Shown piece by piece: positions 34,056 through 42,465 of a stretch of DNA of 64,000 nt. A program made the position numbers and the translations under genes. Under the pieces are notes generated by a model, which was not told the DNA's origin, did no database searches, and saw nothing but the letters and a program-made list of their open reading frames with translations. The stretch is from RYN-230 sp963723595 (lineage in GTDB: Bacteria > Actinomycetota > Actinomycetes > Streptosporangiales > Streptosporangiaceae), in the NCBI GenBank assembly GCA_963723595.1, contig CAVRRQ010000006.1, forward strand, positions 62,001-126,000. The letters are read 5' to 3'. Position 1 is the stretch's first letter, and each line of letters starts with the position of its first letter.

Positions 34056-34835
34056 ATGGAGTTCAAGTTGAGTACGTCCCATGATGCCCACGATCCCGCC
34101 GAGGCGGGAAATTCGTGCCGGGCGTGGCACATTGTCATCCCGGCGGCCAGGCAGGCCCCTGGGCTGGCCCGGAGGGCCACCGGTGAAGTGCTGACCTCAT
34201 GGCAGATAGCTCACCTGACAGAATCAGCCGTCCTGATCGTCTCCGAGCTCGTCACCAACTCGGTGAAGCACAGCACGGGAACCCGGCTGCGCCTGCGGAT
34301 GCAGACCACAGGAACCTGGCTTCGGATCGAGGTTCACGACGCGGACCCCCGCTGGCCGCAGCCGTCCACCCCCACTGGGCTCGACGAATCAGGGTTCGGA
34401 CTCGTACTCGTGGATGCCCTGGCCGATAGGTGGGGAGTTTGTGATAACGCAATGGGCAAAGCCGTATGGGCGGAACCGGAAAACCGGGCGCAGTTAAGGG
34501 CACGCATTAATGGCTGGGATTGGTGCTTGAGCCTGGATCAGGCCGGCATTCCGCCGACTCGGCGGATGACCTCGCGGCACAGCCTGCCTACGTCGTCTGG
34601 GTCGTCGCTGAACTGCGACGGCTTGATGCAGAACGTGGTGAAGCCAGCTTCGGCCTGCGCTGGGATCGTCGCCAGGGCCTGGCCGAGATCGGCCACTGCG
34701 TCCCCGTCGGGGAAGACGGCCCGGGTCCCGCCGACCAACTCCAGGTCCCGCGGATCTCGCCCGGCCGCGAGGATTGCCTGCTCAAGCCGCAGCATCTCCG
34801 CCGATGTCGGGCGGCCGAGCGGGTTGAACCCGTGA
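34056..34835 (+). CDS. RsbW-like HATPase (regulatory ATP-binding protein) with an anomalous tail
   Basis: Residues 1-150 form a single GHKL/HATPase domain of the actinobacterial RsbW/SpoIIAB-like type. Evidence is VIPAARQAPGLARRATGEVL, N-box-like VLIVSELVTNSVKHS, and G-box-like ESGFGLVLVDALADRWG with GKAVWAE. Such proteins bind anti-sigma partners or act as small serine kinases. The domain is complete near 34500, but no stop occurs. The frame runs on for 110 codons antisense to the convergent LLM gene (34538-35473), with random composition. The original stop has probably been lost by an indel or junction at about 34480-34540. A start at ATG 34056 is chosen because the domain needs it. Confidence 0.65.
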   Translation: MEFKLSTSHDAHDPAEAGNSCRAWHIVIPAARQAPGLARRATGEVLTSWQIAHLTESAVLIVSELVTNSVKHSTGTRLRLRMQTTGTWLRIEVHDADPRWPQPSTPTGLDESGFGLVLVDALADRWGVCDNAMGKAVWAEPENRAQLRARINGWDWCLSLDQAGIPPTRRMTSRHSLPTSSGSSLNCDGLMQNVVKPASACAGIVARAWPRSATASPSGKTARVPPTNSRSRGSRPAARIACSSRSISADVGRPSGLNP

Positions 34836-35473
34836 CCGTACCGGACAAGGCGATCCAGCATCCGGCGGTGCAGTCCAGCCCCGCCCAGCCACAAGGCCGG
34901 GCCGTCCGGCCGGAACGCCTTCGGCTCGAAGTACACATCACGGAATGAATAGTGGCGGCCCAGGTAGGTGGCCGGCGTCTCCCGCCAGAGCACGGCCCAG
35001 GCCTGGAGATGCTCGTCGAGCAGGTCACCGCGCTGGTGGAAAGGCACGCCCAGCGCTGCGTACTCCTCCTCCAGCCAGGACACCGTGGGCTGCACGACCA
35101 GGCGGCCGCCGCTGACCAGGTCGAGGGAGCCCAGTTCGCGGGCCAGCAGGAGCGGATGGCGCAGCGGCGCAATGATCGCACTCGCGACCAGCCGGACCCG
35201 CTGGGTCACCGCCGCGATCGCCGAGAGCAGGACCAGCGAACTCGGCCACGGCGTCGCGGGGTCCTGGTTGCCGGGCAGCGCGTATTCGCGGGGATTGAGC
35301 ATGACCCCCTTGGCCGCCGCCGACCGGCCCAGCACGATGTGCTCGCTGACCATTACCGAGTCGAATCCGGCGTCCTCCGCCTCACGCGCCCAGCGCACCA
35401 GGGTGGGCAGGTCACGGCCGCAGGTCATGGTCCAGTTCTCGCTGAGGATCAGGCACATTCTCGGTGCGGCCAT
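34538..35473 (-). CDS. LLM-class flavin-dependent oxidoreductase
   Basis: 311 residues from ATG 35473, preceded by GGGAGGGAG. Luciferase-like TIM barrel: DLPTLVRWAREAEDAGFDSV, MVSEHIVLGRSAA, VRLVASAIIAPLRHPLLLA and ALWLGGAGLHRRMLDR with the F420/FMN phosphate region. The family uses FMN or F420; actinobacterial members often use F420. It is the last gene of the minus-strand ring-cleavage operon (38789 to 34538), so it probably oxidises or reduces an intermediate of that pathway. The frame is open further upstream (35821), but only this start fits the family. Confidence 0.85.
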   Translation of the reverse strand: MAAPRMCLILSENWTMTCGRDLPTLVRWAREAEDAGFDSVMVSEHIVLGRSAAAKGVMLNPREYALPGNQDPATPWPSSLVLLSAIAAVTQRVRLVASAIIAPLRHPLLLARELGSLDLVSGGRLVVQPTVSWLEEEYAALGVPFHQRGDLLDEHLQAWAVLWRETPATYLGRHYSFRDVYFEPKAFRPDGPALWLGGAGLHRRMLDRLVRYGHGFNPLGRPTSAEMLRLEQAILAAGRDPRDLELVGGTRAVFPDGDAVADLGQALATIPAQAEAGFTTFCIKPSQFSDDPDDVGRLCREVIRRVGGMPA

Positions 35474-35538
35474 ATCACTCCCTCCCCGGTCCGGCGCCTG
35501 CCACCGGTCCGGTCCGCAGGTGCCTGTGACCGCGGCGG

Positions 35539-36384
35539 TCAGGCTCGCCTGGGCGGCCGGATGCCGCGGAATTCCCAGTCCCCGCCGAAGGCGGTGGAGA
35601 TGACCTCTTCGCTCTCCGTTGGCTGCGCCCCCAGCTCGCCCGGGATCGCTGGCCCGGCGACGATATGGCTGGTCAGCGTGCCGAGCCCGTCGACCGTCAC
35701 GTCGATCACGTCGCCCGGCTGGACCGGGCGGGAGTTGGCCGGCGTGCCGGACAGCAGTACATCGCCCGGGCACAGCGTGATCGTCCGGGCGATGTCGGCG
35801 ACCAGGTAATGCATGTCCCACTGCATCTCGTCGGTGGACCCGTCCTGGACCAGGTGACCGTTGACATAGGTGCGGAGCCGCTTGCCGCGGAAGTCCCAGC
35901 CGGTGACCAGGCCGGGTCCCAGCGGCGCCATCGTGTCTGAGCCCTTGACCCGCAGCATCGAGCCGGCGTCGGTGTCGCGGAAGTCGTGCAGCCCGAAGTC
36001 ATTGCCGATGGTGTAGCCCGCTATGTACTCGCTGACCTCCGGCGGAGATACGTTCCGGCAGGTCCGCCCGATGACGATGGCCACCTCCCCCTCGTAGTTG
36101 AGGTACTTGGCGTTGGCTGGCCTGATCACCGCACCGCCGTGCCCGACCAGCGCAGAGACCGGCTTGTGGAAGTACGTGGGCGCGGGCGGCAGCCGGGCGC
36201 CGAATTCGGCGACCCGGCTGCTGTGATTCAGGTGCACAGCGATGATCTTGGTCGGCGTGCTCGGCGGCAGGTGCGCAGCGTCCGCCGCGGCGACCCGGCG
36301 CCCGTCGCCGGCGACCAGCTCATCACCGTCCCGGCGGACCTGGACTACGGCGCCGTCGAGCAGGATCCTGCGGTACTCGGCCAT
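35539..36384 (-). CDS. Fumarylacetoacetate hydrolase-family protein (HpaG/HpcE type)
   Basis: 281 residues. A short N-terminal domain precedes the FAH fold (about 70-270). YEGEVAIVIGRTCRN carries metal-ligand Glu, GNDFGLHDFRD is the usual acidic metal loop, and GDVLLSGTPANSRPVQPGD is the C-terminal signature. In the homoprotocatechuate pathway such enzymes decarboxylate and isomerise the oxidised ring-cleavage product. Its position directly after an HpaD-like dioxygenase (5-base gap) and an HpaE-like dehydrogenase supports that role. Other members hydrolyse acylpyruvates, so the exact reaction is an inference. Confidence 0.85.
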   Translation of the reverse strand: MAEYRRILLDGAVVQVRRDGDELVAGDGRRVAAADAAHLPPSTPTKIIAVHLNHSSRVAEFGARLPPAPTYFHKPVSALVGHGGAVIRPANAKYLNYEGEVAIVIGRTCRNVSPPEVSEYIAGYTIGNDFGLHDFRDTDAGSMLRVKGSDTMAPLGPGLVTGWDFRGKRLRTYVNGHLVQDGSTDEMQWDMHYLVADIARTITLCPGDVLLSGTPANSRPVQPGDVIDVTVDGLGTLTSHIVAGPAIPGELGAQPTESEEVISTAFGGDWEFRGIRPPRRA

Positions 36385-36389
36385 GCCGG

Positions 36390-37286
36390 TTACCCGCCCG
36401 CCGCCGTGGACCAGCCACCGGCCGGCCGGTCGAACCAGATGTGCATCTGCCCGGTGCCCACCGAGTTCTCATAGTCGCTGAACGGGCGCCCCGGCGCGGT
36501 CAGCCTGCCCTCGCCCAGTGCCGCCGCCATCATCAGGTAGTGCGCGAATCTGGCCTCCGGCCGCACCCGCAGGTACTCCGGCATCGTGTCGATCACCCGG
36601 GCGTGCCGGCCCGCCTGCAGCCAGCCGATCCGCTCCAGGTCCGCCTGCCGGGCCGCCTCGGTCCTGATGTGCACCGGGTCGCTGGCCTCGTGCGCGCGCA
36701 GTTCGCGCAGCGGCCAGAACGTGTGCGACATCGCCCCCGAGGCGAGCAGCAGCACCCGCCGGTCGCTGCCGGCGATGGCCTGGCCGAGCGCCCGGCCCGC
36801 ACGCAGGAAGTCCTCGGTATCACCCGTTTCGGCGGTGTTGCTCATCGTGACCCACCGCCGGTCCAGGCCGCGCCCAAGGTAGGTCCACAGATTGACGGTG
36901 GCGTAATGCAGTGGCAGGTACGGGTCATCGATGGCGGTGATCCAGGTGCCGTACTGATCGCCCAGCGCGGCAGTGGCCCGGGCGAGCTCAGGATCGCCGC
37001 ACCAGTCGTAGGGCACCCGGCACATGCCACGGGGAAGCTCGTCGGAGGTAAACAGGCCGGCCCGGACATCGTGCGCGGAGATGACGAACTCGACAGTAGT
37101 GAACCAGTGCGAGTCGAGCACCACCACCGTGTCGTAGTCGAGCGTGTCGAACACCTCGGCCCTCAGCCGCTCCAGCCCGGGCACCAGGCTGATCTCCTTG
37201 CCCTCGTTCAGCTCGAGGCGCTCCTGATACGGGAGCATGATCGTGGGGACATGGGCAAGCAGGCCCGCTCCGACGACCTCACCCAT
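36390..37286 (-). CDS. HpaD-like extradiol ring-cleavage dioxygenase (LigB family)
   Basis: 298 residues. The class III (LigB) fold is shown by LLAHVPTIML (first His ligand), VVLDSHWFTTVEFVISA (second His), FTSDELPRGM with YDWCGDPELA, ASGAMSHTFWPLR and the C-terminal GTGQMHIWF. This order follows E. coli 3,4-dihydroxyphenylacetate 2,3-dioxygenase: THVPSMY, DTHWLVNSAYHI, YTSNELP, ASGSLSHRF and SGTGQ. It should bind Fe(II) and open a catechol-type ring next to the hydroxyls. The natural substrate is unknown but a side-chain-bearing catechol is likely. It lies in the operon ALDH-HpaD-FAH-LLM, 18 bases after the ALDH stop. Confidence 0.85.
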   Translation of the reverse strand: MGEVVGAGLLAHVPTIMLPYQERLELNEGKEISLVPGLERLRAEVFDTLDYDTVVVLDSHWFTTVEFVISAHDVRAGLFTSDELPRGMCRVPYDWCGDPELARATAALGDQYGTWITAIDDPYLPLHYATVNLWTYLGRGLDRRWVTMSNTAETGDTEDFLRAGRALGQAIAGSDRRVLLLASGAMSHTFWPLRELRAHEASDPVHIRTEAARQADLERIGWLQAGRHARVIDTMPEYLRVRPEARFAHYLMMAAALGEGRLTAPGRPFSDYENSVGTGQMHIWFDRPAGGWSTAAGG

Positions 37287-37304
37287 GGCTCTTATCCATT
37301 GGGC

Positions 37305-38789
37305 TCATCCATGGGGCCGCCATCCCTTCGGGGCGTAAACGGTGTTCTTTACATCGCTGTAGAAGTCAAAGCTCCAGGTGCCGCCCTCCCGGCCGATGCC
37401 GGATAGCCCGGCCCCGCCGAACGGCGCCCGCAGGTCCCGGACAAAAAAACAATTGACCCAGACGGTGCCCGCGACCAGCCGGGCGGCCACCCGCTCGGCC
37501 CGGGCCTCGTCGCCAGTGAACACGGTGGCCGCCAGCCCGTATCTGGTGCTGTTGGCCAGCGCGACCGCCTGGTCCTCACCGGAGAACGTCTGCCGGGTGA
37601 GGACCGGGCCGAAGACCTCCTCGGTGAGGATCTCGGCGCCCGGCTCGGCGCCGTCCAGCAGCGTCGGCCGGTAGTACAGCCCGCCGAGACCGGGGTGCAC
37701 CCCGCCGCCGAGCAGCGGCCGCGCGCCCGCCTCGACCGCGCGGCGGACAAACCCGTCCACCCGGTCCAGGTGCGCGCGGGTGATGTTCGGCCCGATGTCC
37801 GTGGTCTCGTCTCGCGGGTCACCCTGGCGCAGGGCCGTGGCCCGCTCGGTGAACCGGGTGGTGAACTCCTCGGCCACCGGCTCCTCCACCAGCAACCGGG
37901 TGCCGGCCAGGCAGACCTGCCCGGCGTTGTCGTACTGGCCGGCCGCGGTGGCCACAGCGAGATCCAGGTCCGCGTCCGCGAAGACCAGCAGCGGGGACTT
38001 GCCGCCCAGTTCCAGGGAGACCGGCGTGAGCTGCGCCCCGGCGGCGGCGGCGACCAGGCGGCCGGTCGTGACCGAGCCGGTGAAGCAGACCCGGGCCAGG
38101 TCCGGGTGAGCGGCCAGCGGCGCGCCGGCCTCGGTGCCCAGGCCATGCACGACGTTGAACACGCCGTCGGGCAGCCCGGCCTCGCGGGTGATGTCGGCGA
38201 GCAGGCTCGCGGTGAGCGGCGCCCACTCCGGCGGCTTGGCGACCACGGTGTTGCCGGCCGCGAGGGCCGGCGCTATCCGCCAGGTAGCCAGCATGAGCGG
38301 GGCGTTCCACGGGGTGATGACGGCGGTGACCCCGGACGGCGCCCAGGACACCTGCTCCCGGTGGCCGGAGATCTCCAGGTCTCCCGGGCCGAGCTGGCCG
38401 AGCCAGTCGGCGAAGAACCGGAAGTTGTGCGCCGCCCGGGGCATGACGCTGCGCCGGTGCGAGCGGAGCAGCGCGCCGTTATCCCTGGTCTCCACCTGGG
38501 CCAGGTCCTCGACCCGTCGCTCGATGCCGTCCGCGATCGCGTGCAGCACCGTGGCCCGGTCTTCCGGGCTGGTCGCGGCCCAGCCGGGGAAGGCGGAGCG
38601 GGCTGCCCGCACCGCCGCCGCCACCTCGGCCTGGCCACCGCGGGCGATCTCGGCGATCGGCTGCTCGTCAATGGGGGACACGTCAGTGAACGTGCCGGCC
38701 GAGGACACCCGCTGGCCACCGATCCAGTGCCGGGTGTCAACGTGCACGCCAGCCACGTTCGCGGTGCTGCTCGCCGTCCCGGTGTCCAT
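37305..38789 (-). CDS. HpaE-like semialdehyde dehydrogenase
   Basis: 494 residues, the normal ALDH size. NAD-binding FTGSVTTGR, general base Glu in SLELGGKSPLLVF and catalytic Cys in YDNAGQVCLAGTR are all present; PWNAPLMLATWRIAPALAAG is the conserved Rossmann-entry segment. Next to an HpaD-like dioxygenase it most likely oxidises the muconic-semialdehyde ring-cleavage product to the acid. It is the first gene of the minus-strand operon and has a GTTTGG-N2-CCAAAC operator 91 bases upstream (38881-38894). ATG 38789 fits the family; no better start is seen. Confidence 0.87.
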   Translation of the reverse strand: MDTGTASSTANVAGVHVDTRHWIGGQRVSSAGTFTDVSPIDEQPIAEIARGGQAEVAAAVRAARSAFPGWAATSPEDRATVLHAIADGIERRVEDLAQVETRDNGALLRSHRRSVMPRAAHNFRFFADWLGQLGPGDLEISGHREQVSWAPSGVTAVITPWNAPLMLATWRIAPALAAGNTVVAKPPEWAPLTASLLADITREAGLPDGVFNVVHGLGTEAGAPLAAHPDLARVCFTGSVTTGRLVAAAAGAQLTPVSLELGGKSPLLVFADADLDLAVATAAGQYDNAGQVCLAGTRLLVEEPVAEEFTTRFTERATALRQGDPRDETTDIGPNITRAHLDRVDGFVRRAVEAGARPLLGGGVHPGLGGLYYRPTLLDGAEPGAEILTEEVFGPVLTRQTFSGEDQAVALANSTRYGLAATVFTGDEARAERVAARLVAGTVWVNCFFVRDLRAPFGGAGLSGIGREGGTWSFDFYSDVKNTVYAPKGWRPHG

Positions 38790-38880
38790 TGCCGTCCCGG
38801 TGTTCGTGCCGGGTCGCCCATGGCCTCAGTGCCTGGCGGGCCAGGGACGCCCACGGGGTCTTCGTTGCGGATACTTTATC

Positions 38881-38894
38881 GTTTGGGACCAAAC
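38881..38894. promoter_or_regulatory. GTTTGG-N2-CCAAAC operator before the ring-cleavage operon
   Basis: GTTTGGGACCAAAC is a perfect 6-2-6 palindrome between the decarboxylase-family stop (38894) and the ALDH start (38789, minus). On the minus strand it is flanked by AT-rich steps (TATAG before, GATAAAG after) that look like promoter elements. The same palindrome occurs at 46379-46392, and a weaker one at 39819-39832. The MarR-family protein at 47174 is the obvious candidate binder. Confidence 0.7.
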
Positions 38895-39700
38895 TATATT
38901 TGGGCCGGACCAGGCGTCAAGAGCTGGCCGCCGTCCCAGGTCACGCCGACCTGGCGGTAATAGCCGCCGATGATCTCGCCGACCTCCAGGCTGGCCAGTT
39001 CCTCAGTGGGGGACGGGAACAGTTCGAGCCTGGCGTCGCCGCGCCAGGCCGGGCCGCCCTCGAACCGGGCGCTGCCGGAGGCGATCAGCTCACCGAGCGA
39101 GTCCGGCGCGCCCTTCTCGATCGACGGCATCCACCGGTGGTGCGCCATCGGGTGCGCGTTGACGAACCCGTTGCCCGGCGACTCCGCGCGCAGCGTCACC
39201 ACGGCCTGTGCGAGCCGCCGGTCGGCCGCGGCCAGTGTGCCCGCGAAGACCCCGCCCGGCCCGATCCGCGGCGCAGCCTGCCCGTACGGATGCGCCCGGG
39301 TCTGGTGAATGGAGCCGAGCTTCTTCGGGTAGCCCTGGTACAGCCCGCGGGCCAGGGCGAAGTCGGAATCGACCCAGATGAAGACACAGCGCGAGTAGAT
39401 GCTGCCTTCGAAACTGCACCTGACGACGGCGAAGCACTCTTTGTACTGGGCCCGCACCGGATCGAGCAGCTCCGCTCCACCGTCGCCGCAGGACTGCCAG
39501 TCGGCCCAGATCAAGGCCACCGCCCCGGGGTCCTCCAGGGCGGGCTCGAGCGGGGCCGGCAGCAGCTCCGCCACCCGGGCCGGGTCGGTCCGGTACTCCA
39601 CGGTGAGCAGGTCACCGGAGTAGTGCCAGGGCGGTGGGGGCAGCAGTGAGGATCGCCCGGTGGCGGTCCGCGGATAGAAAAACCCGGCTGCCTCGCCCAT
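38894..39700 (-). CDS. Acetoacetate decarboxylase-family protein
   Basis: 268 residues. ADC fold: LLPAPLEPALEDPGAVAL, the Lys-bearing segment LYQGYPKKLGSIH (Schiff-base Lys in true decarboxylases) and ELASLEVGEIIGGYYRQVG at the end. Members decarboxylate beta-keto acids or catalyse related Schiff-base chemistry (hydration, aldol). It is divergent from the glutamine-synthetase-like gene (152 bases between starts) and its stop codon lies within the operator of the next operon. Substrate unknown; part of the catabolic island. Confidence 0.83.
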   Translation of the reverse strand: MGEAAGFFYPRTATGRSSLLPPPPWHYSGDLLTVEYRTDPARVAELLPAPLEPALEDPGAVALIWADWQSCGDGGAELLDPVRAQYKECFAVVRCSFEGSIYSRCVFIWVDSDFALARGLYQGYPKKLGSIHQTRAHPYGQAAPRIGPGGVFAGTLAAADRRLAQAVVTLRAESPGNGFVNAHPMAHHRWMPSIEKGAPDSLGELIASGSARFEGGPAWRGDARLELFPSPTEELASLEVGEIIGGYYRQVGVTWDGGQLLTPGPAQI

Positions 39701-39759
39701 TCGCGCTCACCTGCCCGGCCAGGTCGTTTGTGCCCGTACGACTCGGATGCTAGACGCCA

Positions 39760-39771
39760 GGGAACATTCCC
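39760..39771. promoter_or_regulatory. GGGAA-CA-TTCCC palindrome, divergent region
   Basis: A perfect 5-2-5 palindrome lies midway between the decarboxylase-family start (39700, minus) and the ligase start (39853, plus). It differs from the GTTTGG palindrome and may be a second operator or a promoter-associated repeat. Confidence 0.4.
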
Positions 39772-39818
39772 GCCAGGATCTTGCCTGCACCATCCGCCGC
39801 GGTTACGCTGCGAAAATC

Positions 39819-39832
39819 GTTTGCATCCGAAC
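39819..39832. promoter_or_regulatory. Weaker copy of the GTTTGG-N2-CCAAAC operator before the ligase gene
   Basis: GTTTGCATCCGAAC keeps ten of twelve fixed positions of the palindrome and lies 20 bases before the GTG at 39853, where a bound repressor would block initiation. Degenerate, so the assignment depends on the two perfect copies elsewhere. Confidence 0.5.
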
Positions 39833-39852
39833 GTTCTTTCCGGGGAGCTGCC

Positions 39853-41193
39853 GTGACGCACGCACCGGACGTGGCCTCCGTCGCCGAGCGCCTGCGGGCC
39901 GATGGCGTGGATGTGATCCGGGTGTCCTATCCCGACCTGATCGGCGTGGACCGTGGCCGTGACGTGCTGCTCGATGAGCTGGGCTCGGCCGTGGAGCACG
40001 GGCTGGCGTTCTGCCGCGCGGTGTATCACACATCCCCGATGGGCGACGTGGTGCCGGTGCAGGGCGGCCTGGACTCCGGCCTGCCGGACATCACCGTCCG
40101 GCCCGACCTGGCCACGCTGACGCCGCTGCCGTGGGAGCCGAACGCCGCCTGGTGCCTGGGCGACGCCTGCACGCCCGACGGCGCGCCCGCGCCGGAGTCA
40201 CCGCGCAGCGTCACCCGGCGGGTGGCGGACCGGTTCGGCGAGCTCGGCTACACCCTGGTCTGCGGCCCCGAGCTGGAGTTCTTCCTGTGCGAACCGGGCC
40301 CGGACGGCTCGTGGCGGCGCTACGCGAACGACCCGGGCAATGTGTACGTGGTCGGCCGCAAGGGCGACCCGCAGGGCGTGCTGGTGCACATGCTCCGCCA
40401 GCTCAGGGACGCTGGCCTGCAGGTCACCACGGCCAACCACGAATTCTCGCCCGGCCAGTTCGAGATCAACCTCGGCCACTCGGAACTGGTCGATGCCGCC
40501 GACCGCTCGTTCCGGCTCAAATCCGCGGTGCAGGAGATCGCCCGGCACCGCGAGCTGATGGCCACCTTCATGGCCAAGCCGTTCAACGATGACGGTGGCT
40601 CGGGCTTCCACGTGCACGTCTCGCTGAACGATGAGGCGGGCAGCAACGTGTTCGGCGACCCGGCCGGGCCGGACGGGCTGTCCCAGCTCGGGCGGCACGC
40701 GCTCGGCGGCGTGCTGCGGCACGCCCGGGCGCTGAGCGCGCTGCTCAATCCCACGGTCAACTCGTTCAAGCGATTCGGCCCGGACACGCTCGCCCCCTGG
40801 CTGATCGACTGGGGCCTGGACAACCGCAGCGCCATGGTGCGGATACCGCCCGAACGTGGCCCCGGCACGCGGATGGAGATCCGCCTGGGCGACGCCACCG
40901 CCAACCCCTACCTGGCTATGGCCGCTATCGGCGCGGCCGTCTACCTGGGCATCCAGGACAAGGTCGAGCCGCCGTCCAAGCTGGAAGGGTACGGCTACGA
41001 TCCGGGCCGGTCAGAGCTGCTTCCCCAGCGCCTCAGCGAGGCGCTGGACGCGCTGGAGGCGGATCACGGGCTGGCCGGGATACTCGGCGAGTACTTCGTC
41101 ACCTCGTTCCTGAGCTATAAGCGAAACGAGATCGAGCGGTTCGAGAGGTTCGTCACCGACTGGGAGTTCCGCGAGTACGCCTACCACCTCTGA
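39853..41193 (+). CDS. Glutamine-synthetase-like gamma-glutamyl ligase
   Basis: 446 residues from GTG 39853 (the frame is open to 39781). GS catalytic fold: GPELEFFL (metal Glu), TANHEFSPGQFEINL (Glu ligands), GSGFHVHVSLNDE (His/metal), NSFKRFGPDTLAPWLIDWG, RIPPERGPGTRMEIRLGDA (substrate Arg, ligand Glu). The N-terminal beta-grasp is present but the C-terminal adenylylation Tyr segment of GlnA is absent. Such GS-like enzymes couple ATP to forming gamma-glutamyl amides of amines (PuuA, IpuC, AtdA1 types). With a glutamine-amidotransferase-like hydrolase in the same island, an amine other than ammonia is the likely substrate. Followed by a P450 gene on the same strand after 47 bases. Confidence 0.85.
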   Translation: MTHAPDVASVAERLRADGVDVIRVSYPDLIGVDRGRDVLLDELGSAVEHGLAFCRAVYHTSPMGDVVPVQGGLDSGLPDITVRPDLATLTPLPWEPNAAWCLGDACTPDGAPAPESPRSVTRRVADRFGELGYTLVCGPELEFFLCEPGPDGSWRRYANDPGNVYVVGRKGDPQGVLVHMLRQLRDAGLQVTTANHEFSPGQFEINLGHSELVDAADRSFRLKSAVQEIARHRELMATFMAKPFNDDGGSGFHVHVSLNDEAGSNVFGDPAGPDGLSQLGRHALGGVLRHARALSALLNPTVNSFKRFGPDTLAPWLIDWGLDNRSAMVRIPPERGPGTRMEIRLGDATANPYLAMAAIGAAVYLGIQDKVEPPSKLEGYGYDPGRSELLPQRLSEALDALEADHGLAGILGEYFVTSFLSYKRNEIERFERFVTDWEFREYAYHL

Positions 41194-41240
41194 ACCGGGA
41201 GCGCTCCGGGGCGTCCGCCAGCGGGCAGGGAGGCCGGATC

Positions 41241-42440
41241 ATGCGTGATGGCGACATCATGACGTTCGCTGAGTCCGTCACGGTGGCCGAGCTGGAGCGT
41301 GATCCGTACCCGGTGTACGCGCGGCTGCGCCGGGAGGCGCCGGTCTGCTTCATCCCCGCGGTCGGCCTGTGGTTCGTGACCAGGTACGAGGACGTGGAGT
41401 TCGTCGGGACGCACCCCGGGCTGTTCACCGCCGAGCTTGACGACTCCCCGGTGGACCGGACGTTCGGATCGCCGACCATCATCACGGTGGACGGTGAGCA
41501 GCACCTTGACCTGCGCCGCAGTCTTGACACCAAGTACCGGCCGAAGTACGTCCACGGCTACATCGACGACCTGGTCCGGCCGATCGCCGGCCGGGTGCTC
41601 GACGGCCTGGCCGGCCGGGAGCGGGCCGAGCTGATGGCGGACTACCTGGAGCCGGTGTCCGTGCTGAGCCTCGGCACCGTGCTCGGTATCGCGCAGCTTG
41701 GCGCAGACCGGCTGCGTGACTGGTTCTGGCGGCTCCATCAGGGCGTGATCAACTTCGAGGGCAACCCGGACCGGGAACAGATCGGCGCGGCCTGCTCAGC
41801 TGAGATCGACCAGGTGCTCGGACCGGTCTTCGACCGGCTGGAGGCCGCCGGTGATGACAGCACGATCTCGCACCTGCTGCACAGCGGGCGGCCCGCGGGC
41901 TCATGCCGGGCGCGGGACTTCGTGATGCCTACGCTGAAGGTCATCCTGCTCGGCGGCATGCAGGAGCCAGGCCACGGTGGCGGCTCGGTCCTGGCCGGGC
42001 TGCTCTCGGACCCGGCCCAGCTCGACGCGGTCCGTGACGACCCGGAGCGGCTGCTGCCCGCCGCGGTCGAGGAGGGCCTGCGCTGGGTCTCCCCGATTGG
42101 CACTCAGACCCGCCAGGTCGCGGCGGAGACCGAGCTCGGCGGGGCGCGGCTGCCATGCGGCGCGGCCGTGGGCTCGCTCGTCTCGTCAGCCAACCGGGAC
42201 GAGGCGAAGTTCGACGACCCGGATCGCTTCGACGTCTTCCGCCCCCGGTCGGCGAATATCGCGTTCGGGACCGGCCGGCACTTCTGCGCCGGGCACGCCT
42301 TCTCCCGGGCCCAGATGAGGATCGCCATCGATGTACTGCTGCGCCGGTTTCCCCGGCTGGCCCTGGACCCGGCCCGACCGCCGCAGTTCCGCGGCTGGGA
42401 GTTCCGCGCGCCGCGGCACCTCGACGTGCTCCTCGGCTGA
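41241..42440 (+). CDS. Cytochrome P450 with atypical I-helix motif
   Basis: 399 residues. Haem loop FGTGRHFCAGHAFSRAQ has the axial Cys, VEEGLRWVSP contains the ExxR pair and FDVFRPRSANIAFG leads into the loop. The I-helix reads KVILLGGMQEPGHGGG instead of the usual AGxE/DT, so the acid-alcohol pair is altered: Glu is kept, Thr is replaced by Pro. Members without the Thr often catalyse demethylation or use the substrate or water for proton delivery. It is translated with the ligase gene upstream (47-base gap, ribosome site GGGAGG) and is probably the oxygenase acting on the glutamylated or free substrate. Soluble; needs external ferredoxin or reductase not encoded here. Confidence 0.88.
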   Translation: MRDGDIMTFAESVTVAELERDPYPVYARLRREAPVCFIPAVGLWFVTRYEDVEFVGTHPGLFTAELDDSPVDRTFGSPTIITVDGEQHLDLRRSLDTKYRPKYVHGYIDDLVRPIAGRVLDGLAGRERAELMADYLEPVSVLSLGTVLGIAQLGADRLRDWFWRLHQGVINFEGNPDREQIGAACSAEIDQVLGPVFDRLEAAGDDSTISHLLHSGRPAGSCRARDFVMPTLKVILLGGMQEPGHGGGSVLAGLLSDPAQLDAVRDDPERLLPAAVEEGLRWVSPIGTQTRQVAAETELGGARLPCGAAVGSLVSSANRDEAKFDDPDRFDVFRPRSANIAFGTGRHFCAGHAFSRAQMRIAIDVLLRRFPRLALDPARPPQFRGWEFRAPRHLDVLLG

Positions 42441-42465
42441 CCGCCGCCTGGCCGCCGCGGCCGGG

